From: QWPN01 sp044360305
Lineage (GTDB): Bacteria; Planctomycetota; Planctomycetia; Pirellulales; UBA1268
Direction: 5' to 3'
Length of the DNA stretch: 10,072 nt
NCBI GenBank assembly: GCA_044360305.1
Contig: JBIKKQ010000127.1
Location: 1 to 10,072 of the forward strand
Shown piece by piece: positions 1 to 6,587 of this stretch. Position 1 is the first letter of the stretch, and every line of letters begins with the position of its first letter. The notes beneath the pieces were generated by a model. It had not been told where the DNA came from, searched no databases, and worked only from the letters and a program-made list of their open reading frames with translations. The position numbers were made by a program, and so were the translations under genes.

Positions 1-630
1 GAGGACCCGCGCCACCCCGCGATGCGCCTGGATGTCGGGCAGCGTGATGTTCCACAGCGGATCCGGCGTGCCGTCGAGAAAGCTCGGGCTCGGCAGCCAG
101 TAGTGCGGCCGGTCCGCGGCCTCGACGAGCCGGTCGATGAGTCGTTCGTTCTTCGCGAGCCAGGCCGCGACGGCCGGCAACTCTTCCGTCGTCCAGGGCC
201 ACTGCTCGGCCGTCTCCAGCATCGCGTCGGTCACTCCGGACGCAGGATCCCGCGGCGGATAGAGCACGAGCGATTCGGCCGGCGGCACGTTCGGGATGCC
301 GAGCGCCTTGCAGACCGCGGGCAGGTCGGTCGCACCGTTCTCGAGCAACGGCCAGCAGGTTTGCAGGAGGAGCACCGCGGCATTTTCCTCGGGGGGCGGC
401 GCGGGGCCGAGCGTGGCGAGCCAGGCGGCCTCGTAGTCGGGCAGGCCGTCAGCGGCGAGCGGCGCGGTGAGGTAGGTCGTCTCGCGGGCAACCCGGATCG
501 GCTGCTCGGGGCCGAACAGGCCCCAGAGGAGCGTCGCCACCAGCACGGCAAACACGCCCGCGGCGATCCAGTACAGCCGGCGCGACCTGGCCCGGCTGCG
601 GGTGGGATCGGCGTCGGTCATCGCCCTCAT
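1..630 (-). CDS. Hypothetical single-pass membrane protein, 3'-truncated by window edge
   Basis: The reading frame is open for 210 codons from an ATG at 630 and runs off the left edge, so the C-terminus is missing. The product starts with a short basic segment (RSRARSRR) and one hydrophobic helix at about residues 19-39, followed by a probably extracytoplasmic part (N-in by the positive-inside rule). That part contains ENAAVLLLQTCWPLLENG and later PHYWLPSPSFLDG. I recognise the style from planctomycete hypothetical proteins but cannot name a family or function. The start lies 7 nt after the stop of the upstream gene, and a GGAG lies about 10 nt before ATG 630. A second in-frame ATG at 621 is possible but worse placed. 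The close spacing implies co-transcription with the 461-residue gene. A segment (321-393) recurs at 6450-6522, so a partial paralogue exists nearby. Confidence 0.75.
   Translation of the reverse strand, partial: MRAMTDADPTRSRARSRRLYWIAAGVFAVLVATLLWGLFGPEQPIRVARETTYLTAPLAADGLPDYEAAWLATLGPAPPPEENAAVLLLQTCWPLLENGATDLPAVCKALGIPNVPPAESLVLYPPRDPASGVTDAMLETAEQWPWTTEELPAVAAWLAKNERLIDRLVEAADRPHYWLPSPSFLDGTPDPLWNITLPDIQAHRGVARVL
321..393. repeat. Direct repeat copy 1 (inside leftmost gene)
   Basis: This 73-nt stretch matches 6450-6522 at 68 of 73 positions in the same orientation, counted by eye with mismatches at repeat positions 26, 53, 62, 69 and 70. Here it codes, on the minus strand, for part of the truncated membrane protein (AAVLLLQTCWPLLENGATDL). 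Confidence 0.85.
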
Positions 631-637
631 GGATCGA

Positions 638-2023
638 TCACTCCGTGAAGAACCGGCGGACGGTGGCCTGCTCCACCGGCAACAGGTTGTCGATCTGCAC
701 CGCCGTGCCGCCATCCCCCTGCTTCGCCCGGCCCCCCGCCTGCGGGCCGGTGTAGGCCGTTTCGTCGATCTCGTGGTCCCCCTCGACGATCGCGAGCAAC
801 TCGTCGGGCGCGGCCCGCTCCGGATCGAGCGGCTGGCTCACCCGCTCCTTCCGCGTCGTGCCCAGATCGTTCTCGGCGCCGAGCGTGAGTTCGGCGTCGG
901 CGCGGCCGCGCTGGATGTCCCCCTCGCCGGGCACCTCGCCGAGCATCAGGACACCGTCCTCGCCGAGCATCGCGACACCGTCGAGGGCGAACTCGGGCGA
1001 CTCGGCCAGTGCCTTGCGGAGCGACTCGCGGTTTTCCCTGAGTTTCTTGCACAGGCCGCGGCATTCCCCGGGTGTCAGGCCGGCCAGGTCGCGGCCCTGG
1101 ATGCCGCGGAGCATTTCCGCGAGGTCGGCCGGCGGCCTGAAGTCACCCAGTTCGAGGGCCAGCGCCGCCAGCTTCAGATCCTTGGCGAGCGCCTCGCGGA
1201 GCTTCTGCGGCACGGCGTCGGTCATCTCGCGTAGCTTCGCGGCGGCCTGCTCCGCCTTGGCGAGGTTCTCGGCGAGCTCGCGCAGGTCGGCCGCGGTCTG
1301 CTCCTTGAGCGTGCCGGCGGCCTCCAGGCTGGCATGCTCGTACCACTGCTCGTCCGGCCGCTGCATCAGGTCGGCGATCCGCTCGCGGACCCGCTCGATC
1401 GAGCGTTCGTCCACCGCCTGCTGGCGGGCGATTTCGTCGAGCCACGCATCGACGATCCGGGCGTCGGTCGGCCGCTCGATGGGATGCTTGCGGTCGGCCC
1501 GCGCGTCGGCAATCGGCACCCAGGCGGCGAGGCCGAGGAGCATGGCGACGATGGCCGCCCAGCAGGCGGTCCGCTGCCAGCGCCAGCGGACCGGCCAGAC
1601 GAGGCCGTCCGGCGCGGGGCGATCGGGCCACGAGCCGACGCCGGCCTTGGCGGCGGTGAGCCGCGCCTTCAGGCCGAGCGCTTCCTCGAGCCGCACGCGG
1701 GCCGAGGCCGGCGACTCGAACCGGTGGCGGCAGCGGCGCCAGACCGCGACCGCGGCGGCGCCGAGGACGAGGACGATGCCTGTCCAGACGATTCCGGGAT
1801 GCCCGCCGCGGAGGCGGGTGTAGAGCATCGCGAACGTGCCGACGAGGCCGACGGCCACGGCCCACGGCAGCCAGCCGGCGAGCCACCAGCCGAGATTGAT
1901 CTCCCGGGCCAGCCGGACGACGGCGGACTCCCAGAACCGGGCCGACTCGACGTCGATCTCGGCGGCGATCGCGTCCCGCCGCTCGCCTGGCGGCGTGCCC
2001 CACGCGGATCGGTTGAGTGCCAT
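638..2023 (-). CDS. Hypothetical multi-TM protein with coiled-coil C-terminal region
   Basis: This gene encodes 461 residues. The ATG at 2023 has GAGGA 7 nt upstream. The frame stays open further upstream, but that extension enters the neighbouring pseudogene and is unlikely to be translated. An amphipathic N-terminus is followed by hydrophobic helices at about 48-69, 77-95 and 152-170. A long charged, helix-rich region follows, with a coiled-coil-like stretch around 250-310 (AENLAKAEQAAAKLREM). The acidic C-terminal third ends in LLPVEQATVRRFFTE. That plan, TM helices then a heptad-rich domain and a terminal V-R-R-F/Y-F-like motif, resembles large DUF4175-like membrane proteins found in planctomycete MoxR/DUF58-type operons; this assignment is tentative. 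It is followed at once by the truncated single-TM gene, and the two probably form one operon. No catalytic motif is visible. Confidence 0.75.
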   Translation of the reverse strand: MALNRSAWGTPPGERRDAIAAEIDVESARFWESAVVRLAREINLGWWLAGWLPWAVAVGLVGTFAMLYTRLRGGHPGIVWTGIVLVLGAAAVAVWRRCRHRFESPASARVRLEEALGLKARLTAAKAGVGSWPDRPAPDGLVWPVRWRWQRTACWAAIVAMLLGLAAWVPIADARADRKHPIERPTDARIVDAWLDEIARQQAVDERSIERVRERIADLMQRPDEQWYEHASLEAAGTLKEQTAADLRELAENLAKAEQAAAKLREMTDAVPQKLREALAKDLKLAALALELGDFRPPADLAEMLRGIQGRDLAGLTPGECRGLCKKLRENRESLRKALAESPEFALDGVAMLGEDGVLMLGEVPGEGDIQRGRADAELTLGAENDLGTTRKERVSQPLDPERAAPDELLAIVEGDHEIDETAYTGPQAGGRAKQGDGGTAVQIDNLLPVEQATVRRFFTE

Positions 2024-2030
2024 GCTGCGA

Positions 2031-2035
2031 TCCTC
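2031..2035 (-). promoter_or_regulatory. Ribosome binding site for the 461-residue gene
   Basis: GAGGA on the minus strand sits 7 nt before ATG 2023. It supports that start over a much longer upstream extension of the same frame. Confidence 0.5.
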
Positions 2036-2096
2036 TGTTTTCGGGGCTGCCCGGTGCCCGTTCGGCCTGCCGCCTGCCAGGGTCCTGCCATGAAAA

Positions 2097-2102
2097 ATTC
2101 TA
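2097..2102 (-). promoter_or_regulatory. Possible -10 element upstream of the 461-residue gene
   Basis: TAGAAT lies in the only AT-rich patch of the 223-nt gap 2024-2246, about 74 nt before the start codon. No convincing -35 box is found 16-18 nt further upstream, so this is a weak, position-based call. Nothing else was recognised in this gap. Confidence 0.25.
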
Positions 2103-2246
2103 ACCACCGGCGGCGTGGTCCGCGATCCCGGCCCTGGCGTCACAAGACCGATCCCGAGCCCCAGAAGAATCCCAGAAGCCCGCGGCCCGTTTTCGACCGC
2201 TGTCAACGACTGGCCCCGGAAAGGCGGAAGAGCGTCGTCATGGACG

Positions 2247-2809
2247 TCATCCCTGATCGAGAAGCCACTGCCAGACAGGCTCGCGGCGAATGATCGCCGA
2301 CTTTCCCTGCCATGTTTCACGGCTTTCGCCGCGTTCATCGGAGGCGAGCAGCAGCAGGTCTTCGCACCGCAAATCGTGGCCGGCCTTGATCAGTCCGCGC
2401 ACTTCCCGCGCCCGAACCTTCGGGTCGCGGAGGTCCGCGGCAACCTGAATGAGGGCCCTCACCTTCTGCCCCTCGTGGATCACGAAATCGACCTCCGCGC
2501 GATGCGGATCCTTTCAATAGAAGATCAGGCAGCCACCGCATCGAGCGCCTGCGGGGCCCGCAGGCGAAACCGGCTGACGATGTCCTTGTGGATCACCGCT
2601 GCCAGGAGCGTGCGGAGATAGCCGCCTCCATCGATGGGCTCGAGCACGACCTCGGGGAAGCCCCCGATCTCGGCATGCAGGCGGCAGAGGGCGGTGTACT
2701 CGACCGCGGTGCGTTCTTCGGGCCCACGGGCGGAGAGAAACTCTGCGAACGAGAAAGGAAGCAGCGGGATGGGATGATGCCTGCCCGTCAGATGCGTGGC
2801 GAGTTCACC
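2247..2809 (-). pseudogene. Degraded AAA_14/DUF4143 ATPase remnant
   Basis: Two pieces of the AAA_14-DUF4143 ATPase family remain. The upstream piece (about 2809-2525) reads GGELATHLTGR, then LPFSFAEFL, GGFPEVVL and IHKDIVSRFRLR, which are the conserved blocks after the Walker A/B part of the ATPase domain, and stops at 2525. The downstream piece (about 2520-2247, another frame) reads DPHRAEVDFVIHEG, then ALIQVAADL and EDLLLL, and ends PVWQWLLDQG, the conserved C-terminus of DUF4143. The N-terminal P-loop and the ~100 or more residues that normally separate the two pieces are missing. An in-frame TGA falls where the family usually has an aromatic residue (FY-stop-KD). Family members are common in accessory gene pools, often discussed as toxin/antitoxin-like or of unknown role. 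The remnant cannot make a working ATPase. Confidence 0.7.
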
Positions 2810-2888
2810 CCCGCGGATGCCCGGTGAACGCCGCCTGCTCTCTTCCCAAGCACTCGATTCAACCCCGGCTCCCGCATCACGCTCCGCC

Positions 2889-3020
2889 CCCTGGGTCATC
2901 CTCGCGCCGCTGGCCGCGACCCTGGCGCTCGGGCTGGCGAAGATCGCCGTCGGGATGTCGCGAGGCAGGCCGGTCGGGTACCTCGTCGTCGGCTGCGTGG
3001 TGCTCGCGGCGATCAGCCTC
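2889..3020 (+). pseudogene. Fragment of a TIGR04222-type membrane protein
   Basis: One frame reads WVILAPLAATLALGLAKIAV, then GMSRGRPVGYLVV and two more hydrophobic turns ending near ISLLDRL. The block LGLAKIxVGxSRGRPVGxLVV is, from memory, the characteristic central transmembrane signature of TIGR04222 domain proteins. Neither the N-terminal part nor the C-terminal glycine/cysteine-rich tail of that family is present, and the frame afterwards runs into unrelated sequence. I read it as a short relic, not a gene. No start codon with a ribosome site precedes it. Confidence 0.5.
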
Positions 3021-3021
3021 C

Positions 3022-3147
3022 TGGACCGCCTCCATCTTCGTCGGCAGTGTCCTCGAGGATCGCCGGCTGCTGTTCTTCATCGGCAGCGACTACCGCACGT
3101 ATCAATCACGGGTGCCTGGCTACCCGGGGATGCCGTTCGGCCCATGA
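3022..3147 (+). pseudogene. C-terminal fragment of ICMT/PEMT-like methyltransferase
   Basis: This stretch reads SIFVGSVLEDRRLLFFIG, then SDYRTYQSRVPGYPGMPFGP and a TGA at 3145-3147, in a different frame from the TIGR04222 fragment that abuts it. The pattern hydrophobic-LEDRRL-(F/I)G-x-YRxYQxxVPGYPG matches the C-terminal end of small membrane isoprenylcysteine carboxyl methyltransferase (ICMT)-like and phospholipid methyltransferase-like proteins, where an E-E/D-R-x-L segment precedes a Y-x-x-Y-x-x-x-V-P tail. The preceding membrane helices are absent. It has the same orientation as, and lies directly upstream of, the type III PKS operon. That is notable because ICMT-type methyltransferases are known partners of bacterial type III PKSs (SrsB and BpsB types). 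Family assignment is by eye and only moderately sure. Confidence 0.4.
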
Positions 3148-3164
3148 ACGCGGAGCGACTGCCC

Positions 3165-3170
3165 TATACT
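3165..3170 (+). promoter_or_regulatory. Possible -10 element of the PKS operon
   Basis: TATACT is a near-consensus -10 hexamer in very GC-rich surroundings, 18 nt after the stop of the ICMT-like fragment and 46 nt before the first operon start codon. No good -35 hexamer lies 16-18 nt upstream. It is the only candidate promoter seen before the operon. Confidence 0.35.
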
Positions 3171-3216
3171 GCTGGAGAGCCTGCGTCGCAGCGCCCGAGC
3201 ACGCCCCGCGGACCCC

Positions 3217-3984
3217 GTGGCAATGTCTTTCTGGACCGTCTCCCAGTCGCGTGAGCCCGAACTGATGGACGATCCCGCCCTCGCGGAGTCGGAGCACCTG
3301 CACGCGCTCGACGCTCTGGGACTCATCAACGTCGTGTCGCGGACAGCCGCGCACATCGCCAGGGCAATTGTCGAGGTGCTCGCAGCGGACGGTGTCCCGC
3401 CTGCCGAGCCCGTGACGGTGGTGGACGTGGCCTGCGGTGGCGGCGACGTCACGATCGACCTCGCCGCAAGACTGTCGGGTGGCCGGCAGCACGGCCCCGT
3501 CGAGGTCGTGGGGCTCGACATCAGCCCGCGGGCGATCGAACGCAGCCGGGCCTTGGCTGCACGCCTCGGCAGCGCGGCGACGTTCATCGCCCGCGACGTG
3601 CTGACCGACGTCTGGCCGCCGTGCGATGTGGCCGTGAGTTCGCTGTTTCTCCACCATCTCGACGATGCCTCGGCCATCGCGCTGCTCCGCGGCCTGGCTG
3701 GGGCCGTACGCAAGGGAATCGTCGTTTCCGACCTCGTCCGCAGCCCGCTGGGCCTGGCGCTCGCCGTGCTGGGCACGACGTTTCTTTCCACGTCGCGGGT
3801 GGCCCGCGTGGACGGCCCGCTGTCGGTCAGGGCCGCACGAACGGCCGCGGAATATCGATCGCTGTGCGATGCCGCAGGCCTCCGCGGCGCATCGATCCGG
3901 CAGGTCTGGCCGGCACGAGTGGTCATCGCCTGGGCAAAGGGCTGCCCGGAAACCCGGCGCGACGGCATGGAGACAGCACCGTGA
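3217..3984 (+). CDS. Class I SAM-dependent methyltransferase of type III PKS operon
   Basis: This gene encodes 255 residues from GTG 3217, or 253 from ATG 3223; neither start has a clear Shine-Dalgarno site, so the choice is open. The Rossmann-type methyltransferase fold is shown by motif I VDVACGGG (residues 69-76), the acidic motif II GLDIS with Asp at about 101 that should bind the SAM ribose, and SSLFLHHLDD as the post-IV segment. A UbiE-like C-terminal half follows. The N-terminal block EPELMDDPALAESEHLHALDALGLIN is, from memory, typical of methyltransferases found beside type III PKS genes. The inferred role is C- or O-methylation of the polyketide-derived ring in the cytoplasm. Its stop overlaps the start of the oxidoreductase (GTGA), so the two are probably translationally coupled. 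Function is inferred from the fold plus the operon. Confidence 0.85.
   Translation: MAMSFWTVSQSREPELMDDPALAESEHLHALDALGLINVVSRTAAHIARAIVEVLAADGVPPAEPVTVVDVACGGGDVTIDLAARLSGGRQHGPVEVVGLDISPRAIERSRALAARLGSAATFIARDVLTDVWPPCDVAVSSLFLHHLDDASAIALLRGLAGAVRKGIVVSDLVRSPLGLALAVLGTTFLSTSRVARVDGPLSVRAARTAAEYRSLCDAAGLRGASIRQVWPARVVIAWAKGCPETRRDGMETAP
3969..3972 (+). promoter_or_regulatory. Ribosome binding site deciding a GTG start
   Basis: GGAG ends 8 nt before GTG 3981. This favours that codon over the in-frame ATG at 3999 for the flavoprotein gene. Confidence 0.45.
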
Positions 3985-5282
3985 CACCGCCCAATCCCAT
4001 GACCTGCGACTCGCTCGCTGCCACGCTCGCTCCGGCAGAAGCGGCTGCGACGCCGTGGCACGTCGTCATCGTCGGTGGAGGCCCAGCGGGATCCGCCGCC
4101 GCGATCCGGCTCGCGCGTCGCGGCCTGCGGGTGCTGCTCGTTGATCGCGACACGATGCCCCGCTGGAAAGTCTGCGGCTGCTGCCTGTCGGCCACGGCCC
4201 TGGGGGAACTGCGGATGCTGGGCTTCGAGGACGCCACGCGGCAGCCGCTCCTCGCCATCCGCCTGAAGACGGTCCGCGTGGTGGCAGCGAGGCATGCGAC
4301 ACGGCTGCCGTTGCCCGACGGGGCCGCACTGTCGCGGGAGGCTCTCGACCGCGCCCTCGTTCGCCGCGCGATCGATGCCGGTTGCGATTGGCTGCCGCAC
4401 ACCAACGTGACCGCGATCGACGAGCGTTCGTCGCCTGGAAAGGTGTTGATCGCCACCGGATCATCCGCCCGCGCGGCGACGGAACAGGCGGAGCTCGCCG
4501 CGGAGTATTGCATCCTGGCGACCGGCCTTGCCGATCACGTGCGGATCCGGTCGCCGGCCACGGACGGCGCCCGGCATTCGGAGCTCGTTCGAGCGGAGCG
4601 CGAGGTGGCACGGGACAGCCGGATCGGACTGGGCGCGATGCTGGCCGCCGACGCCAGCGACCTGCCGAGCAGTGAACTGCTCATGGCGGTCAGCCGCAGC
4701 GGCTATTGCGGGCTCGTGCGTCTGGCAGATGGCGGCATCGATCTCGCGGCGGCGGTGGACCGCGCGGCACTGGCAGGACCCACCGGCCCGGGCGGCGCGG
4801 TGTGGTCGATCTTGAACGAGGCCGAGGGAGATATCGGCAGGCTACGCATGAGCGAGCAGGCGATTCGCACCGCGGAGTTTCGGGCGACGCCGCCGCTGAC
4901 GCATGCGTCGGCCCTCGTGGCGGGAGCAACGGGGCGTATGCTCCGCGCAGGCGATGCCGCGGCCTACGTCGAGCCATTCACCGGCGAGGGGATCGGGTGG
5001 GCGCTGACGAGCGGCCGGATCGTGGCCGATGCGGTTCTCGCGCGGTCTCCGCAGGGCAGCGCCACGCTCTGCAGCCCGATCGAGGTCGCGACACGCTATC
5101 GTGTCGACCATCGGCAGCACTTCCAGCCGCTGCACGACCGCTGCCGCAGGGTATCGATCGCATTGCGGCGGCCGGCTGTGGTGGCGGCGGCGATGCACGC
5201 CGCGCGGATCGCCCCCTGGGCCGCGCGGCGGCTGATGCCCGCCCTCATCGGCAGCCATGTCGCGGAGGCCTCCTGCTCATGA
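3981..5282 (+). CDS. NAD(P)/FAD-dependent oxidoreductase of type III PKS operon
   Basis: This gene encodes 433 residues from GTG 3981 (427 from ATG 3999). An FAD-binding Rossmann motif VVIVGGGPAGSAAA lies at about 28-41 and ends with VLLVDRD, whose Asp/Glu position contacts the ribose. Next comes WKVCGCCLS, the cysteine-containing variant of the KxCGxxL motif of geranylgeranyl-reductase and aromatic-hydroxylase-like flavoproteins. The second FAD motif MLRAGDAAAYVEPFTGEGI has GD at 324-325. The length is normal for the family. The likely role is hydroxylation, oxidation or reduction of the PKS product, comparable to SrsC-like flavoproteins that act on alkylresorcinols; the exact reaction is unknown. 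It overlaps the methyltransferase by GTGA and the PKS by ATGA. A soluble or peripherally membrane-bound enzyme is expected, and no signal peptide is visible. Confidence 0.9.
   Translation: MTPPNPMTCDSLAATLAPAEAAATPWHVVIVGGGPAGSAAAIRLARRGLRVLLVDRDTMPRWKVCGCCLSATALGELRMLGFEDATRQPLLAIRLKTVRVVAARHATRLPLPDGAALSREALDRALVRRAIDAGCDWLPHTNVTAIDERSSPGKVLIATGSSARAATEQAELAAEYCILATGLADHVRIRSPATDGARHSELVRAEREVARDSRIGLGAMLAADASDLPSSELLMAVSRSGYCGLVRLADGGIDLAAAVDRAALAGPTGPGGAVWSILNEAEGDIGRLRMSEQAIRTAEFRATPPLTHASALVAGATGRMLRAGDAAAYVEPFTGEGIGWALTSGRIVADAVLARSPQGSATLCSPIEVATRYRVDHRQHFQPLHDRCRRVSIALRRPAVVAAAMHAARIAPWAARRLMPALIGSHVAEASCS
5264..5268 (+). promoter_or_regulatory. Ribosome binding site of the type III PKS gene
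   Basis: GGAGG lies 10 nt before ATG 5279, inside the end of the oxidoreductase gene. It fixes the PKS start at the ATGA overlap. Confidence 0.5.
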
Positions 5283-6385
5283 GTCTCACGATTCTTGGCA
5301 TCGCCACGGCAGCGCCGCAGCGGCAGATCGCCCAGACGGACGCCGCGGATCTCGCGACCGCATTCGCCAACGCACAACCCGGCCACGAGCGGACGCTCGC
5401 CGCCATCTACCGGCAGACGCGGATTCGCACGCGCGGCTCGGTGCTGCTCGACGACCCAGGCACGAGACCGTATGCCCAGAGCTTCTTTCCTGTGGCCGAC
5501 GGACCCGAGTTCGCGGGGCCGACAACCGCCGAGCGCATGCAGCGCTACGCGGCCGAGGCGGGCCCGCTCGCGATCGCTGCCTCTCGGCGGGCGCTCGATG
5601 CGGCAAGCACGCCACCGGCATCCGTGACGCATCTGGTCACCTGTTCGTGCACCGGATTTGCGAATCCCGGCGTCGATCTGGAGATCATCGCCGCTCTGGG
5701 GCTGGCACCGACCGTAAGCCGCACGCACGTCGGCTTCATGGGCTGCCACGGCGCCTTCAACGCGATTCGCGTGGCCGCGGCGCTCGCCGCTTCCGAGGTG
5801 CAGGGCGTCGTACTCGTCGTCTGCGTGGAACTCTGCAGCCTTCACTTTCAATACGGCAGCCGGAGCGACCTCGTCGTAGCCAACAGCATCTTCGCCGACG
5901 GGGCAGGGGCGGTGGTAGGCGTGGGGCCGGGGCACCCGCGGGGCGGCAGGCAGGGGGCGTGGGCTGTCGCGCGGCAGTGGTCGCGGCTCGTGCCCGAATC
6001 GACCGGCGAGATGGGGTGGACAATCGGCGACCACGGGTTCGAAATGAACCTCTCGGCTCGCGTGCCTTCCGTCATCAGCCGCACGATTCGAGAGTTCGTG
6101 GACGCGGCGCTCGCGGAGTGCGGGCTCGACGCCGACGCGGTCGGTGGCTGGGCGGTGCATCCGGGCGGGCCAAGGGTGCTTACGAGCGTCCAGGAGTCGC
6201 TTGCGCTCCCGCCAACGGCCCTGGCAGCCTCGCAGCGGGTGCTCGCCGACCACGGCAATATGTCGAGCGCCACGATGCTGTTCATCCTCGAGCAGTTGCT
6301 CGAGGAGCCTGCGGCCTCCCCGTGCGTGGCCATGGCGTTCGGGCCGGGCCTGACCGTGGAGTTGGCCCTGCTCATAAGGTGTTGA
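5279..6385 (+). CDS. Type III polyketide synthase (chalcone/stilbene synthase-like)
   Basis: This gene encodes 368 residues, a normal length for bacterial type III PKSs. The ketosynthase catalytic triad is visible: Cys156 in VGFMGCHGAFNAIR, His294 in WAVHPGGPRVL and Asn327 in DHGNMSSATM. Other family marks are VTCSCTGFANPGVDL before the active-site Cys, VELCSLHFQYG, and the C-terminal loop FGPGLTVE. Such homodimeric enzymes load an acyl-CoA (often long-chain in bacteria), extend it with malonyl-CoA and cyclise it to resorcinols, resorcylic acids or pyrones. With a methyltransferase and a flavoprotein in the same operon, a modified alkylresorcinol or alkylpyrone (phenolic lipid) is the most likely product; this is inference. 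The start overlaps the oxidoreductase stop (ATGA). It ends 202 nt from a convergent gene, with no obvious intrinsic terminator between them. Confidence 0.95.
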   Translation: MSLTILGIATAAPQRQIAQTDAADLATAFANAQPGHERTLAAIYRQTRIRTRGSVLLDDPGTRPYAQSFFPVADGPEFAGPTTAERMQRYAAEAGPLAIAASRRALDAASTPPASVTHLVTCSCTGFANPGVDLEIIAALGLAPTVSRTHVGFMGCHGAFNAIRVAAALAASEVQGVVLVVCVELCSLHFQYGSRSDLVVANSIFADGAGAVVGVGPGHPRGGRQGAWAVARQWSRLVPESTGEMGWTIGDHGFEMNLSARVPSVISRTIREFVDAALAECGLDADAVGGWAVHPGGPRVLTSVQESLALPPTALAASQRVLADHGNMSSATMLFILEQLLEEPAASPCVAMAFGPGLTVELALLIRC

Positions 6386-6449
6386 CCAGCCGCGACGGTC
6401 GGCCCGAGCGATTCCAGATCCCGACGGATCGTCGCGAGAAGGTCCGCCG

Positions 6450-6522
6450 GCAGGTCGGTCGCACCGTTCTCGAGAAACGGCCAGCAGGTTTGCAGGAGGA
6501 GGACCGCGGCGTTTTCCCAGGG
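6450..6522. repeat. Direct repeat copy 2: relic of a paralogue of the leftmost gene
   Basis: This is a near-copy of 321-393. Read on the minus strand in the equivalent frame it gives WENAAVLLLQTCWPFLENG then ATDLPADLLATIRRDL, and stays open into the 3' end of the PKS gene. Homology starts abruptly at the tryptophan codon, just after the 12-bp tandem duplication. No start codon is available, since a TGA lies 13 codons upstream of the homology. It is best read as a gene fragment, not an expressed gene. Confidence 0.75.
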
Positions 6523-6543
6523 CCGGAAAAAGGGCCGGAAAAA
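6520..6543. repeat. Two tandem copies of GGGCCGGAAAAA
   Basis: A perfect 12-bp unit is duplicated head to tail and followed by GGACAGGCATC. Purine-rich GGACAGG-type tracts of this style occur in dispersed REP-like intergenic elements of planctomycetes, a resemblance I note from memory only. The repeat abuts the duplicated gene fragment. Confidence 0.6.
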
Positions 6544-6587
6544 GGACAGGCATCAAGAGCCGGAAACGACGTCGGGCCCGGGGCGGC

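Noticed and set aside
22..1823. Several plus-strand frames across the left end
   Set aside because: They are antisense to the two minus-strand membrane protein genes, with arginine/proline-rich translations and no domains.
2024..2338. 105-codon N-terminal extension of the 461-residue protein
   Set aside because: It overlaps the ATPase pseudogene, has no ribosome site or membrane-protein character, and ATG 2023 has a good GAGGA at 7 nt.
2796..3254. 152-codon plus-strand frame as an intact gene
   Set aside because: Only its central ~45 residues look like a real protein (TIGR04222-type block); both ends are unrelated filler, so it was annotated as a fragment.
3106..4400. Minus-strand frames of 293 and 426 codons opposite the methyltransferase and oxidoreductase
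   Set aside because: The compositions are R/S/A-rich with no motifs, and the plus-strand genes explain this region fully.
5096..6556. 486-codon minus-strand frame opposite the PKS gene
   Set aside because: It is a shadow of the type III PKS, which has a complete set of catalytic motifs; the antisense translation shows no recognisable family.
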